Notes: a model not told the origin generated them from the letters alone. Positions 16,726-25,676 are shown, counted from the first letter of the stretch. The stretch: 64,000 bases of DNA from Modicisalibacter sp033446685 (GCF_033446685.1 NZ_JAWQLY010000007.1:201257-265256), one strand, 5' to 3'. Numbers and translations: made by a program.

Positions 16726-17694
16726 ATGAAAACGCTACTCACCGCGGCAGCGGCCAGCCTGGCCGTGCTTGCATTCAGTTCCGCCAGCTACGCCGATCAG
16801 CGCCTGCTGATCGGATCGACGTCCAGCTCATCCAGCCATTACAGCTACTTCGTTGCCGTCAACCAGATCATCAACAACCAGGTCGAAGGCGTTAGCTCGT
16901 CGGTGGCCGAAACCGGGGCAACGGTCGACAACCTGCGCCGGCTGAGCCGCGATCAGATCGACCTGGGCCTGGTGACGACCAATACCGGCTACCACGCCTA
17001 CCAGGGGCAGGGTGAGTTCGAGGGACGGGCCGTCGATAGCCGGCTGCTTTGGGTCTACACCGTGGCGCCCCAGAACGTGGTGCTGCGCGAGGACGCCGGC
17101 GTCAGCGAGCTCGCCGGGCTCGACGGCGTGCGTCTCAACCCGGGCATCACCGGCTCGGCGACCGAGGCCACCACCGAAGCGGTCATGAAGACGTTGGGCA
17201 TCGAGCCCGACTACGTTCGTGGATCGACCAGCGATGTGGTCAGTGCCATCAAGGACGGCCGTATCGCCGGCTATGTCAAATCCGGTGTCGGCGATCGTCT
17301 CGATGGGTCGACCATGGATATCGCAACCTTCACGCCGATCACCGTCCTGGGATTGAGCGACGACCAGGCGGCGACGCTACGCGAACAAATGCCCGACGTG
17401 GCCGTCGTCGACGTGCCGGCCGGGGCCGCCGAGAACGTGCCCGCCTACACGACCTGGGCGTTCGGCGTGGCGGTGCATGCGAATCCCAACCTCGACGAGG
17501 AAACCGCCTACCAGATCGTCAAGGCGGTGATGGAAAATCCCGAACCTCAGGCCAACGCCTTCTCCGCGATCAAGGGTGCCGACATGGCGAAAATGACCCT
17601 GCAGGTGGGCAGCGTGCCGCTCCATGCCGGCGCGGCCCGCTACTATCGTGAGCAGGGGCTCGAGATCCCCGACGCCCTGAAGCCGGTCGAGTGA
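16726..17694 (+). CDS. TAXI-family TRAP transporter solute-binding protein
   Basis: The 322-residue protein has a signal peptide (residues 1-23, MKTLLTAAAASLAVLAF, cleavage after SYA). The mature part begins LLIGSTSSSSSHYSYFVAVNQIIN, the TAXI/NMT1-like binding fold. It should capture a substrate in the periplasm and deliver it to the fused permease encoded next. I chose ATG 16726 because the signal peptide starts there and GGAG precedes; 20 codons open upstream do not look like coding sequence. Its stop overlaps the permease GTG by four bases. The ligand is unknown; TAXI proteins bind C4-dicarboxylates, glutamate and other acids. Confidence 0.88.
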   Translation: MKTLLTAAAASLAVLAFSSASYADQRLLIGSTSSSSSHYSYFVAVNQIINNQVEGVSSSVAETGATVDNLRRLSRDQIDLGLVTTNTGYHAYQGQGEFEGRAVDSRLLWVYTVAPQNVVLREDAGVSELAGLDGVRLNPGITGSATEATTEAVMKTLGIEPDYVRGSTSDVVSAIKDGRIAGYVKSGVGDRLDGSTMDIATFTPITVLGLSDDQAATLREQMPDVAVVDVPAGAAENVPAYTTWAFGVAVHANPNLDEETAYQIVKAVMENPEPQANAFSAIKGADMAKMTLQVGSVPLHAGAARYYREQGLEIPDALKPVE

Positions 17695-19619
17695 GCAGCG
17701 AGGTGCGATTCGACATGCGCAAGCGGCTGACCACGGGCCTGGCCCTGGCACTGGGTGGGTTGATTCTCTACACCTCGGCGATGGGGCCCTTTGCCAGTCT
17801 GGTCCAGCGTGGGCTCTTTCTAGCCCTGGTGCTGCTATTGGGATTGACGATCTATCCGCTGGCGGCGGGCACCCGCTGGCGTCCCCTGGGCGTGGCCATC
17901 GACCTGGTGCTGGCCGTTGGAGTCTGCGTGGCATGCGGTTACGTCGTCCTCAACCATCAGCGGATCCTGACCGAGCTGCCGTGGGCCACCCCGTGGGACA
18001 TGGCCCTGACCGGAGTATTGCTGGTCGCCATCCTCGACCTGTCGCGTCGCGCGATCGGGGCGATCTTTCCGCTGCTGGTGCTGGCGGGACTGGCCTACGC
18101 GTTCTTCGGCTCGCTGATCCCCGGGGCGCTGGGGCACCGGGGCTTCGGTCTGGCCTTCGTCACCGAGACGCTCTATCTCGGTGATCTGGGTGTCTGGGGC
18201 ATGCTGGTCGGCGTGGCGGCGACGACGATCGCCGCCTTCGTGCTGTTCGGCTGCCTGTTGCTGCACACCGGCGGCGGGCAGGCCTTCATGGACCTGGCCT
18301 TGCGCATCAGCGGGCGTTCGCCGGGCGGGGCGGCCAAGGTGGCAACGGTCGCCTCGGGGTTGTTCGGGATGGTCAGCGGCAGCGCGGTGGCCAACGTCGC
18401 GACCACGGGCAACTTCACCATTCCCATGATGAAGCGGCTGTCCTATCCGGCGCCCTTCGCGGCCGGGGTCGAGGCCGTGGCATCGACGGGCGGCCAGGTG
18501 GCGCCGCCGATCCTCGGTGCGGCGGCCTTCATCATGGCCGAAATCATCGGCGAGAGTTACGTGCGGATCGCCCTGGCCGCGCTGTTACCGGCGATCCTGT
18601 TCTACCTGGGAGTCTTCCTGACCATTCACCTGGTGGCTAGACGCCGTCGGTTGCAGGTCGTGCCGGAAGACGAGCTGCCGCCCTGGAGGGAGGTCCTGCG
18701 CCCCGGCCGGCTGGTGCCGGTGCTCGCTGCGCTCGCCGGGCTGTTCTATGGAGTGCTCAGTGGCCGCTCGATCCAGACGGCGGCCTTCTTCGGCATTTTG
18801 ATGACCGTCGTCAGTTATACCGGTTTCGCATTGGCCGGTGGCGCGGGGATGCGCGACGTCGCGGCCAAGCTGCTCGCGGGATTGATCGATGCCGGCAAGG
18901 GCATGGTGATCATCGGCGCACTGCTGGCCGGGGCGCAGATACTGGTGGCGATGATCGGCTTGACCGGGATCGGTGTCACCCTGGCCGGGTTGATCGTCGA
19001 CCTGGGCGGTCAATCGATGTTCCTGGTGGCGCTCATCGTCGGTGCCGTGTGCTTGATCCTCGGCATGGGAATTCCCACCACGGCGGCCTATGTACTGGTC
19101 GCGTCGGTGCTGGCGCCGGCGCTGACCGAGATCGGCGTCGAGCCGTTGATCGCCCATCTGTTCGTCTTCTACTTCGCGACGCTGTCGGTGATCACGCCTC
19201 CGGTGTGTGTCGCGGTCTTCGTCGGCGCGGGGATTGCCCAGACCGGCTGGCTACCGGCAGCCGGCGAGGCCATGCGCCTGGCCGCGGCGATCTACGTGAT
19301 TCCTTTTCTGTTGTTGATCTATCCGGCGCTGGCCGGCTTCGGCGGGTGGCTCGACATCCTGCTGGCGGCCAGTCAGGGCACGGTCTTCGTCATCGCCTTC
19401 GCCACCCTGATGGCGCGCACCGCGTTGACCGGAAGCCGGACGCTGGACGCCCTGGCGTTGCTGGTCGTCATTGTCCTGGCGCTGACTCCGGGCTGGGCGA
19501 CCACCTTGGCATCGATGCTGGCGCTCGGCGGTCTCTACGCGCGCCAGCGTAGCCGCCGGCCTCTGTCGAACGGCACGCGGAGCGCAGTGGGCGGGCCCCC
19601 CGGGGAGGGTCGGTCATGA
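17691..19619 (+). CDS. TRAP transporter fused permease (DctQ-DctM type, TAXI system)
   Basis: This 642-residue integral membrane protein fuses the small 4-TM subunit (about residues 1-130) with the large ion-coupled channel subunit. The large part shows GMVSGSAVANVATTGNFTIPMM near residue 230 and LGMGIPTTAAYVLVA near 455, typical of TAXI-associated fused permeases. It starts with GTG in a GTGA overlap with the binding-protein stop; ATG 17715 is an alternative. The end overlaps the AtuA-like gene by ATGA, so the transporter and the enzyme are tightly coupled. Confidence 0.9.
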   Translation: MSSEVRFDMRKRLTTGLALALGGLILYTSAMGPFASLVQRGLFLALVLLLGLTIYPLAAGTRWRPLGVAIDLVLAVGVCVACGYVVLNHQRILTELPWATPWDMALTGVLLVAILDLSRRAIGAIFPLLVLAGLAYAFFGSLIPGALGHRGFGLAFVTETLYLGDLGVWGMLVGVAATTIAAFVLFGCLLLHTGGGQAFMDLALRISGRSPGGAAKVATVASGLFGMVSGSAVANVATTGNFTIPMMKRLSYPAPFAAGVEAVASTGGQVAPPILGAAAFIMAEIIGESYVRIALAALLPAILFYLGVFLTIHLVARRRRLQVVPEDELPPWREVLRPGRLVPVLAALAGLFYGVLSGRSIQTAAFFGILMTVVSYTGFALAGGAGMRDVAAKLLAGLIDAGKGMVIIGALLAGAQILVAMIGLTGIGVTLAGLIVDLGGQSMFLVALIVGAVCLILGMGIPTTAAYVLVASVLAPALTEIGVEPLIAHLFVFYFATLSVITPPVCVAVFVGAGIAQTGWLPAAGEAMRLAAAIYVIPFLLLIYPALAGFGGWLDILLAASQGTVFVIAFATLMARTALTGSRTLDALALLVVIVLALTPGWATTLASMLALGGLYARQRSRRPLSNGTRSAVGGPPGEGRS

Positions 19620-20995
19620 CTTTTCTGCTGGGCAGCGGGGCCGGATTTTCCGGGGATCGCACCGATGCGGCACCCCCCGTGGTTGCGGAGCTGATCCGCC
19701 GCGGTCAGCCAGCCGCGCTGATCTTCGAGACGCTGGGGGAGCGAACGCTGGCGGCCGCCCACCGGGCGATGCGCGAGGACCTGCAAGCCGGCTTCGAGCC
19801 GCTTCTCGAGGAGCTGCTGGAGCCGGTCCTCGCCGACTGCCATCGTCACGGAATCGCCATTCTCGGTAACTTCGGCGCCGCCAATGTCGCCGGTGCCTGC
19901 CGCGTGGTCCGGGAGCTGGCGGCGCGCCAGGGCTGCACGGGGCTGCGCATCGGTCAGGTTCACGGCGACGACGTGCGCGACCGGCTCGAGTCGCTCGACC
20001 TCGAACCCTGGGAAGCCGAGACGCGTGCGCTGCCGATGGGCGAGTCGCTGATTTCGGCGAACGTCTACCTGGGTGCTGCGCCCTTGGTCCAGGCGCTCGA
20101 GCGGGGCGCCGATGTGGTGGTGACCGGCAGGGTGGCCGATCCGGCGCTGTTTTTGGCGCCGCTGGTTCGCCACCATGGCTGGGCGTGGGACGACTGGGAT
20201 CGGCTCGCCGCGGGGATGATGGCCGGTCATCTGGGGGAGTGCGGGGCACAGGTGAGCGGTGGCTATTTCGCCGACCCGGGGTTCAAGGAGGTCGCCGAGC
20301 TGGCGACCCTCGGTTATCCGATCATCGAGGTCGAGGCGGATGGCCGGTTGGTCATCACCAAGCCGGCCGGTACCGGCGGCTGCATCGATGCGCGTACCGT
20401 CAAGGAGCAGCTGCTCTACGAAGTGCACGATCCGGCGCATTACCTGACGCCCGACGTGGTCGTCGACCTGACGCACGTGGTGGTCAACGAGCTGGGGCGG
20501 GACCGGGTCGAGGTTCTCGGTATCCGGGGCAAGCCGGCGCCGGCTCGGCTCAAGACCACGGTTTGCTACGACGGTGGCTGGCAGGGCGAAGCCGAGATTT
20601 CCTACGCCGGTCCCAACGCGCTGGCCCGGGCGCGCCTGGCGGTGTCGATATTGCACGAACGGCTGCGCTTCAGGGCACCCGCCGAGTTGCGCAAGCGGCT
20701 GGACATCATCGGCCACATGAGCGTTTTCGATGACGACCTGGGTCGTCTGCGACAGCAAGACCAGCACGCCAACCCGGCGGGGGACTATCGCGTGCGGCTG
20801 GCTTGCGAGCACGCCGAGCGGCGCTGGGTCGAGCGCGCCACCCAGGAACTCTTGGCCCTGTACTGTGCCGGTCCTGCCGGTGGCGGCGGAGTCCGGCGGC
20901 ACTTTCAGCGCCGCGTGCATACCGCATCGTTTTTGGTCAGACGTGACGATGTCACGGCCCATGCTTCCCTTTACGAGGATGCCGCCCATGAGTGA
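19616..20995 (+). CDS. AtuA-like acyclic terpene utilisation family protein (DUF1446)
   Basis: The 459-residue protein matches the AtuA/DUF1446 family: N-terminal GSGAGFSGDRTDAAPPVVAE, internal GCTGLRIGQVHGDD, VVTGRVADPALFLAPLV and the GTGGCIDARTVKEQLLYE stretch. AtuA is needed for citronellol/geraniol degradation in Pseudomonas, but its reaction is not established. Here the family's C-terminal domain is encoded as a separate small gene overlapping this one by eight bases. The ATG overlaps the TRAP permease stop (ATGA). None of the other atu acyl-CoA genes is in the window, so the substrate is more likely an acid brought by the TAXI system than a terpene; this is inferred. Confidence 0.82.
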   Translation: MTFLLGSGAGFSGDRTDAAPPVVAELIRRGQPAALIFETLGERTLAAAHRAMREDLQAGFEPLLEELLEPVLADCHRHGIAILGNFGAANVAGACRVVRELAARQGCTGLRIGQVHGDDVRDRLESLDLEPWEAETRALPMGESLISANVYLGAAPLVQALERGADVVVTGRVADPALFLAPLVRHHGWAWDDWDRLAAGMMAGHLGECGAQVSGGYFADPGFKEVAELATLGYPIIEVEADGRLVITKPAGTGGCIDARTVKEQLLYEVHDPAHYLTPDVVVDLTHVVVNELGRDRVEVLGIRGKPAPARLKTTVCYDGGWQGEAEISYAGPNALARARLAVSILHERLRFRAPAELRKRLDIIGHMSVFDDDLGRLRQQDQHANPAGDYRVRLACEHAERRWVERATQELLALYCAGPAGGGGVRRHFQRRVHTASFLVRRDDVTAHASLYEDAAHE

Positions 20996-21380
20996 CGCCC
21001 CATTCGGCGCAGCGCATGACGGGGGCGATGGCGTCACCGTCACGCTGCACCAGCTCGCCCACTCCCGCGCCGGCGACAAGGGCGATCGTCTCAACCTTTC
21101 GCTGTTCGCCTACGACCCGCGTCATTATTCGCTATTGCTCGAGCAGATCACCGAGCCGCGGGTATTGGCGCTATTCGCCCATCGCGGAGCGAGCCGGGTG
21201 CGGCGCTACCCGATGCCGGGACTGGCCGGCATGAATCTGGTGATCGACGACGTCCTCCAGGGCGGCGTCAATGGCGCACTCAATCTCGACGGCCACGGCA
21301 AGACGTTGTCCTTCTTGCTGCTGGGACTGACCGTCACGTTGCCTCGGTCGTTGTTGCCGGAGCGGTTGCCGGCGAAATGA
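20988..21380 (+). CDS. Stand-alone AtuA C-terminal-domain protein
   Basis: The 130-residue protein (LHQLAHSRAGDKGDRLNLSL, YDPRHYSLLLEQIT, GLAGMNLVIDDVLQGGVN) corresponds to the small C-terminal domain of AtuA-like proteins, encoded separately. ATG 20988 lies eight bases inside the preceding stop, so translation is coupled and the two chains probably form one complex. The same frame is open far upstream (from 20730), but that part is antisense-like to the AtuA gene. Function is unknown beyond this association. Confidence 0.8.
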   Translation: MSDAPFGAAHDGGDGVTVTLHQLAHSRAGDKGDRLNLSLFAYDPRHYSLLLEQITEPRVLALFAHRGASRVRRYPMPGLAGMNLVIDDVLQGGVNGALNLDGHGKTLSFLLLGLTVTLPRSLLPERLPAK

Positions 21381-21393
21381 GCCGAGGCGCAGT

Positions 21394-21424
21394 AACGAAC
21401 CCCGCCCCGAAGAGCGGCGTTCGT
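21394..21424. terminator. Imperfect hairpin between convergent AtuA operon and narK
   Basis: AACGAAC...GTTCGT arms (21394-21400 / 21419-21424), with inner CCGC/GCGG pairs, lie in the short gap between the two convergent genes. There is no long T-run. Confidence 0.45.
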
Positions 21425-21443
21425 GGTTTGCACGGGTCAGGTT

Positions 21444-22796
21444 TCAGCGAAGCGACAGGCCGGCAGTGGCGTTGCCCTCATCGGACGCAGCGCGGTAGGC
21501 GTCGTCCTCCTCGGCGAGCACCTGCGGCGAGAAGCGCACCAGGAACGTGAAGAAAGACGCCACCATGACCGCCATGCCCAGGTACAAAAGGCCCTGCTGA
21601 TAGCTCAGCGATTCGGCGCGAAACAAAAAGCCGGCGGCAACGGCCCCGGCATTGCCTCCGGCACCGACGATGCCGGCGACCGCGCCCAGGGCGTTACGGT
21701 TGACGAAAGGCACCACACCGAAGGTGGCGCCTTCGGCCATCTGCACGAACAGGCTGAATACCAGCATGGTGCCGATGGCCACGGCGAGCACTTGCATCTG
21801 GGCGAAGAACATCAGCGCGATACCTTCGCAGAACATGGCGATGAACAACCAGCGCACACGACCCCTGAGTCCGCCATGGCGGGCGAAGAGATCCGAAAAC
21901 ACGCCACCCAGAGTGCGGGCGAATAGGTTCATCAGGCCGAACAGCCCGGCGATCAGGCCGGCGGTGGCCAGGTCGAGTTCGAAATTGTCGAAGAAGTAGA
22001 TGGCGGCAATGTTGTTGATGGTCAGCTCGACACCGAAACAGGCGGCATAGACCACGAACAGCGCCCACACGCGTATGTCCCTGGCGGCAGCGCCGAAGGT
22101 GCTGCGCATGCCGTATTCCTGCTCGGCACGCGGCAGTTCGCCGCGCTCACGGAGCTCCTCGAAGTTGCCGTCCGGGGCGTCCTGGGTCAGGTAGTAGTAC
22201 GCGATGCCGGTCAGGAGCAGCACGATGCCCGGAACAACCATCGCCAGGCGCCAGCCCAGCGTGGCTTCCACGCCGAGCATCATGATGCCGGCGAATATCA
22301 GCGGCATGAGTATCTGCGTGGTGCCACCACCCAAGTTGCCCCAGCCGGCGGTGGTGGCGTTGGCAGTGCCCACCACATTGGGGCCGAACATCACCGAGGT
22401 GTGGTACTGAGTGATGACGAACGAGGCGCCAACCGCGCCGATCGCCAGGCGCGCCAGGAAGAAGCTTTCGAAACTGTCGGCGAAGCCGATCATCATCACC
22501 GGCAGCGAGCCCAGGCACAGCAGCCAGGTGTAGGCCTTGCGCGGGCCGATCTTGTCACAGAGCACACCGATCGCCAGGCGAACGATGACGGTGATCGCTA
22601 CCGAGGCGATGATGGTGTTGCCGATCTGGGTCTTGGTCAGGCCGAGATCGTCGCGTACCACCGCCATCAACGGGGCGATGCCGAACCAGCCGAAGAAGCA
22701 GATGTGGAAGGCGAACCACGAGAGATGGAAGGCCCGCATCTGCGGACTCTTGACGCTGAACAGGCGGATCCTGTTGGCTTTGTTGCGAATGTCCAT
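21444..22796 (-). CDS. Nitrate/nitrite MFS transporter (NarK/NasA-type)
   Basis: The 450-residue 12-TM protein of the nitrate-nitrite porter family carries both nitrate signature motifs: TAGWGNLGGGTTQILMP near residue 150 and AVAGIVGAGGNAGAVAAG near 390. It starts RAFHLSWFAFHICFFGWFGIAPLM, typical of NNP proteins. It should import nitrate for assimilation. No nitrate or nitrite reductase gene follows; downstream is the convergent AtuA operon. It is divergent from the ANTAR regulator at 23174, which probably controls it through its long leader. Confidence 0.9.
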   Translation of the reverse strand: MDIRNKANRIRLFSVKSPQMRAFHLSWFAFHICFFGWFGIAPLMAVVRDDLGLTKTQIGNTIIASVAITVIVRLAIGVLCDKIGPRKAYTWLLCLGSLPVMMIGFADSFESFFLARLAIGAVGASFVITQYHTSVMFGPNVVGTANATTAGWGNLGGGTTQILMPLIFAGIMMLGVEATLGWRLAMVVPGIVLLLTGIAYYYLTQDAPDGNFEELRERGELPRAEQEYGMRSTFGAAARDIRVWALFVVYAACFGVELTINNIAAIYFFDNFELDLATAGLIAGLFGLMNLFARTLGGVFSDLFARHGGLRGRVRWLFIAMFCEGIALMFFAQMQVLAVAIGTMLVFSLFVQMAEGATFGVVPFVNRNALGAVAGIVGAGGNAGAVAAGFLFRAESLSYQQGLLYLGMAVMVASFFTFLVRFSPQVLAEEDDAYRAASDEGNATAGLSLR

Positions 22797-23173
22797 AAGG
22801 CGGTCCTCATCGAGTCGGTGCCGAACGCGAAATCATGGGCCTTCGCCATTGAAGGTCCGGGTTCGACGCACTCGTGCTCGCGGGCAAGCCTGGTCCACGT
22901 CTGTCTGCAATGAGTACTGCATCAGCCGTGCCAACATTCAGCGCAGCTTCTCTTTCAGGCATTTGCGTCCCGTTTGAGGGCTGTCGGCGGCTCCATCGCA
23001 TCGATGAAGCGCCGCTTTGGCGCATCCGCCGAGGCGTTTGCACTATGAGAAGGCGCCATGAAGAGGCGCAATGTCATTCCGGTACGGTTCTGCCGGCGAA
23101 TGGTCAGCGGGCCGGGGGCTGGCTCGATTCGTGCATGACTTCGAAATAGAGATCATCATAGGCGAGGAAGGGC
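22797..23173. other. Divergent leader region narK / nasT-like gene
   Basis: No gene is supported in these 377 bases. On the minus strand (narK leader) there is a hairpin CCTTC-loop-GAAGG at 22840-22855 with a six-base loop AATGGC. That loop has A at position 1 and G at position 4, as in ANTAR-protein targets. A second such hairpin was not recognised, and no terminator T-run follows. Confidence 0.4.
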
Positions 23174-23752
23174 ATGACCCTCAGGGTATTGATCGTGAAT
23201 GCCAGGGCCGAGCGTGCTCGTGCGTTGGACCCGGGACTGGTCGAGGCGGGCTTCGATGTGGTGGCGACCGTCGACGAGAGCGAGGACCTCTACACGGCCA
23301 TGGATCGTCTGCAGCCCGACGCGGTGGTCGTCGACGCGGCATTGCCCAGCCGCAATACGCTCGAACATCTCGGCCAGTTGGGGCGACGCTTTCCCAAGCC
23401 GATGATCATGCTGGCCGAGGAGGAGACTCCCGAGTTGGCCCGGCAGGCCGCCCGGGAGGGGATCAGCGCCTATGTCGTCGACAGCGTGATGCCGGCGCTG
23501 GTGCGCTCGATGATCAATGTGGCCGTGGCCAGCTTCGAGGCGCATCGTGCGCTCAAGGGCGAGCTGACGCGCACCCAGGAGAGCCTGGCGCAGCGACGGG
23601 CCATCGATCGCGCCAAGACGCTGCTCATGGAAAACCGCAGCTGCGGCGAGGATGCCGCCTATCAGCACCTGCGCACGACGGCCATGAATCGTCGCATGAC
23701 GATTCATGAACTGGCCCAGGAACTGATCGCCGCTGTGGGCAAGAAGTCTTAG
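23174..23752 (+). CDS. ANTAR-domain response regulator, NasT-like
   Basis: The 192-residue protein has an N-terminal receiver-like domain (1-120) and a C-terminal ANTAR RNA-binding domain (about 130-190, RRAIDRAKTLLMENRSCGEDAAYQHLR). NasT proteins bind leader RNA of nitrate-assimilation genes and prevent termination. The receiver keeps Asp54 (VVVDAALPS), but the N-terminal acidic pair is Val-Asn (LIVNAR) and the usual Lys-Pro is absent (YVVDSVMP), so it looks like a pseudo-receiver. Its usual partner NasS is not encoded nearby. GAGGAAGG precedes the ATG. Confidence 0.85.
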   Translation: MTLRVLIVNARAERARALDPGLVEAGFDVVATVDESEDLYTAMDRLQPDAVVVDAALPSRNTLEHLGQLGRRFPKPMIMLAEEETPELARQAAREGISAYVVDSVMPALVRSMINVAVASFEAHRALKGELTRTQESLAQRRAIDRAKTLLMENRSCGEDAAYQHLRTTAMNRRMTIHELAQELIAAVGKKS

Positions 23753-23768
23753 AAGAGACAGTGCAAGC

Positions 23769-23787
23769 CAGCCCCGAATGGGGCTTT
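23769..23787 (+). terminator. Short hairpin after nasT-like gene
   Basis: AGCCCC-gaat-GGGGCTTT forms a 5-6 bp stem with a short T-run, 17 bases after the stop. Confidence 0.5.
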
Positions 23788-23810
23788 GGCACTTTGAGCG
23801 CAGTCGCGGA

Positions 23811-23845
23811 AACGAAGACGCCCCGCGATGCGGGGCGTCTTCGTT
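23811..23845. terminator. 16-bp perfect hairpin, bidirectional terminator
   Basis: AACGAAGACGCCCCGC (23811-23826), loop GAT, and its exact complement (23830-23845) lie between the nasT-like gene and the convergent M23 peptidase gene. The AA...TT ends allow use in both directions. Confidence 0.75.
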
Positions 23846-23863
23846 AACAGCGCGGCCATGCTG

Positions 23864-25585
23864 TCAGCTACCGTCGGGGTTTCTCTTACTGGGCGTCGAG
23901 GCGCGAGCCAGCTGAGCGCCACCGCTGGTTTCGAGCTTGGCCAGGAGTTGCTCGGATTGCTGCTTGAATGACGCCAATGCCTGCCCAGACAGGCTCTTGT
24001 TTTCAGGCAGCTTGACGCGCATGGCGTCGACCTGGCGATTGTTGACCATGACTTCGTAGTGCAGGTGAGGGCCGGTGCTTCCGCCAGTGTTGCCCGACAG
24101 CGCGATCTTCTGGCCCATCGTCACCCGCTCGCCTTCCTTGACCAGGCTCTTGGACAAGTGCATGTAGCGGGTCTTGTAGCCGTTGTCGTGGCGGATGACC
24201 AGGTAGTTGCCCGCACCGCCGGCCTGGAAGGCGGTCTTGATGACGCGGCCGTCCGCGGGCGCTTCCACCACGGAGCCGGTACGCATGGCGAAATCCGTAC
24301 CGCGGTGCGGACTGATGCGCCCGGTTATCGGGTGATGGCGACGCAGGTTGAACGGCGAGCTGATGCGATGGTGACCTTCGAACGGGTAGCGGTCGAAGGC
24401 CGGGTCCAGGCTTTGGCCGTCCGGTGTATAGAAACGGTCGTCCTCCGGATTGCGGACGACCGTCAGCTCGGTCCGCTCGCCTTCGTAGCGAGCCGCCAGA
24501 ATGCGCGAGTCCAATGTCTTGCCTTCGACCATGTCGGCTTCGACCAGCACCTGGAAATGGTCGCCACGGCGTGTGTCGCGACGGAAGTCGATCTTCTTCG
24601 ACAACAGGTTGCTGAGTTCTGCCACCTCGCTGTATGAGAGCCCGGTGGCGCCTGCCGAACCGGCGAAACTGCCACTAACCGTGCCCGCAAACAGGCGCTG
24701 GGTGGCTTCTCCGGCCTTCTCGATATTGGCGATGTCGAATGTTTGCTGCTCTGCGTTGCGCTCGATGAGATATCCCGAGCGGGCATCGTTCATCACTCGC
24801 AGGGCCAGCAATTGACCCTCTTCATCGAGCTGGAAGTCGATATTGTCGCCGACACGCCAGTTCGTCAGTGCCTCGTCGTTCGGCAGGCTGTCCAGCAGGC
24901 GCAGGACTTCGCTATAGCCGAGACCAAAGGTACGCTCGGCCATGACGGCGAAGGTATCGCCCTTTTGAACGGTATAGGTTTCCCACTGGGGTACGAACTC
25001 TTCCTTGGCCACGAGTTCGTTCTCGAGTTCGACTTCGTCGCCGTCGAGAATCATGGGGTCCGTGGACAGGTCTTCGTAGGAGGTACCCCCGATGAGATCC
25101 TGTTCCGGGTCGTCGAACAGTTGCAGTGCAATGTGTAGCGCCTGAGCGTCGAGTGCGATCTCATCGGCGGGGGGCTGCGAAGCCGGTGCCGGCTGCGTGG
25201 GGGCGTTGGCCACTGCACGAGGCGCTTGAGGCTGGAGTACCGTGAGATCGGCAGAGGGATCCGTTTCACGGGCCTGGGCCGTTTCGATGAAATTCAGGTC
25301 GACGACTTCCTGAGCCGTCAGGGCGATCAGGGGAATGTCCCGGCCGATAATGCTGGAGCTGGACGACTGAGCCCTCTTGGGTACGGCCTGATCCAGAGCC
25401 TGGGTATCGACTGCCGAAGTTGGAACGGCAAGGGCGAGACTGACTTGTTTAGGCGTGCCGGTAGTAATATCGGTTTCGTTTGAAACGGCCAAAATCTTGT
25501 GCGTGCCCAGCACAGTAACCATGGTGGCGACGGGTAACAGCAGCAACTTGTGCGTGCGGGGCAGCGAATGGAAAATTCGCAACAT
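23864..25585 (-). CDS. Peptidoglycan DD-metallopeptidase, M23 family with OapA/LysM-like domain
   Basis: The 573-residue protein is an inner-membrane-anchored cell-wall hydrolase. It has an N-terminal signal-anchor (LLLLPVATMVTVLG, about residues 13-30) in an OapA-like PRTHKLLLLP context. A long acidic, proline/alanine-rich linker follows, then a LysM-like OapA domain near 200-270 (YTVQKGDTFAVMAERTFGLGY) and a C-terminal M23 zinc-peptidase domain (HxxxD in SPHRGTDFA, HxH in TGPHLHYEV). It resembles MepM-type endopeptidases. I chose ATG 25585; a start at 25624 would add 13 residues. An LexA-like palindrome lies at 25655-25676 upstream. Confidence 0.88.
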   Translation of the reverse strand: MLRIFHSLPRTHKLLLLPVATMVTVLGTHKILAVSNETDITTGTPKQVSLALAVPTSAVDTQALDQAVPKRAQSSSSSIIGRDIPLIALTAQEVVDLNFIETAQARETDPSADLTVLQPQAPRAVANAPTQPAPASQPPADEIALDAQALHIALQLFDDPEQDLIGGTSYEDLSTDPMILDGDEVELENELVAKEEFVPQWETYTVQKGDTFAVMAERTFGLGYSEVLRLLDSLPNDEALTNWRVGDNIDFQLDEEGQLLALRVMNDARSGYLIERNAEQQTFDIANIEKAGEATQRLFAGTVSGSFAGSAGATGLSYSEVAELSNLLSKKIDFRRDTRRGDHFQVLVEADMVEGKTLDSRILAARYEGERTELTVVRNPEDDRFYTPDGQSLDPAFDRYPFEGHHRISSPFNLRRHHPITGRISPHRGTDFAMRTGSVVEAPADGRVIKTAFQAGGAGNYLVIRHDNGYKTRYMHLSKSLVKEGERVTMGQKIALSGNTGGSTGPHLHYEVMVNNRQVDAMRVKLPENKSLSGQALASFKQQSEQLLAKLETSGGAQLARASTPSKRNPDGS

Positions 25586-25654
25586 AAAGGGCCTAGGTGC
25601 ATGTAAATGGAGGAAAAAACCCATGCACCATAACCCATGCCATATAGCCTGCCT

Positions 25655-25676
25655 AGCCTGTACAGGTGTACAGGCT
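25655..25676. promoter_or_regulatory. 22-bp palindrome with LexA-like CTGT-N8-ACAG core
   Basis: AGCCTGTACA-gg-TGTACAGGCT has perfect 10-bp arms. It contains CTGT-N8-ACAG (25658-25673), the spacing of the gammaproteobacterial LexA box, but the central eight bases are not AT-rich. It sits 70 bases upstream of the M23 peptidase start. Confidence 0.45.

Noticed and set aside
19535..21094. 519-codon minus-strand frame opposite the AtuA-like gene
   Set aside because: The plus-strand AtuA-like gene has family motifs and coupled start; the opposite frame has none.
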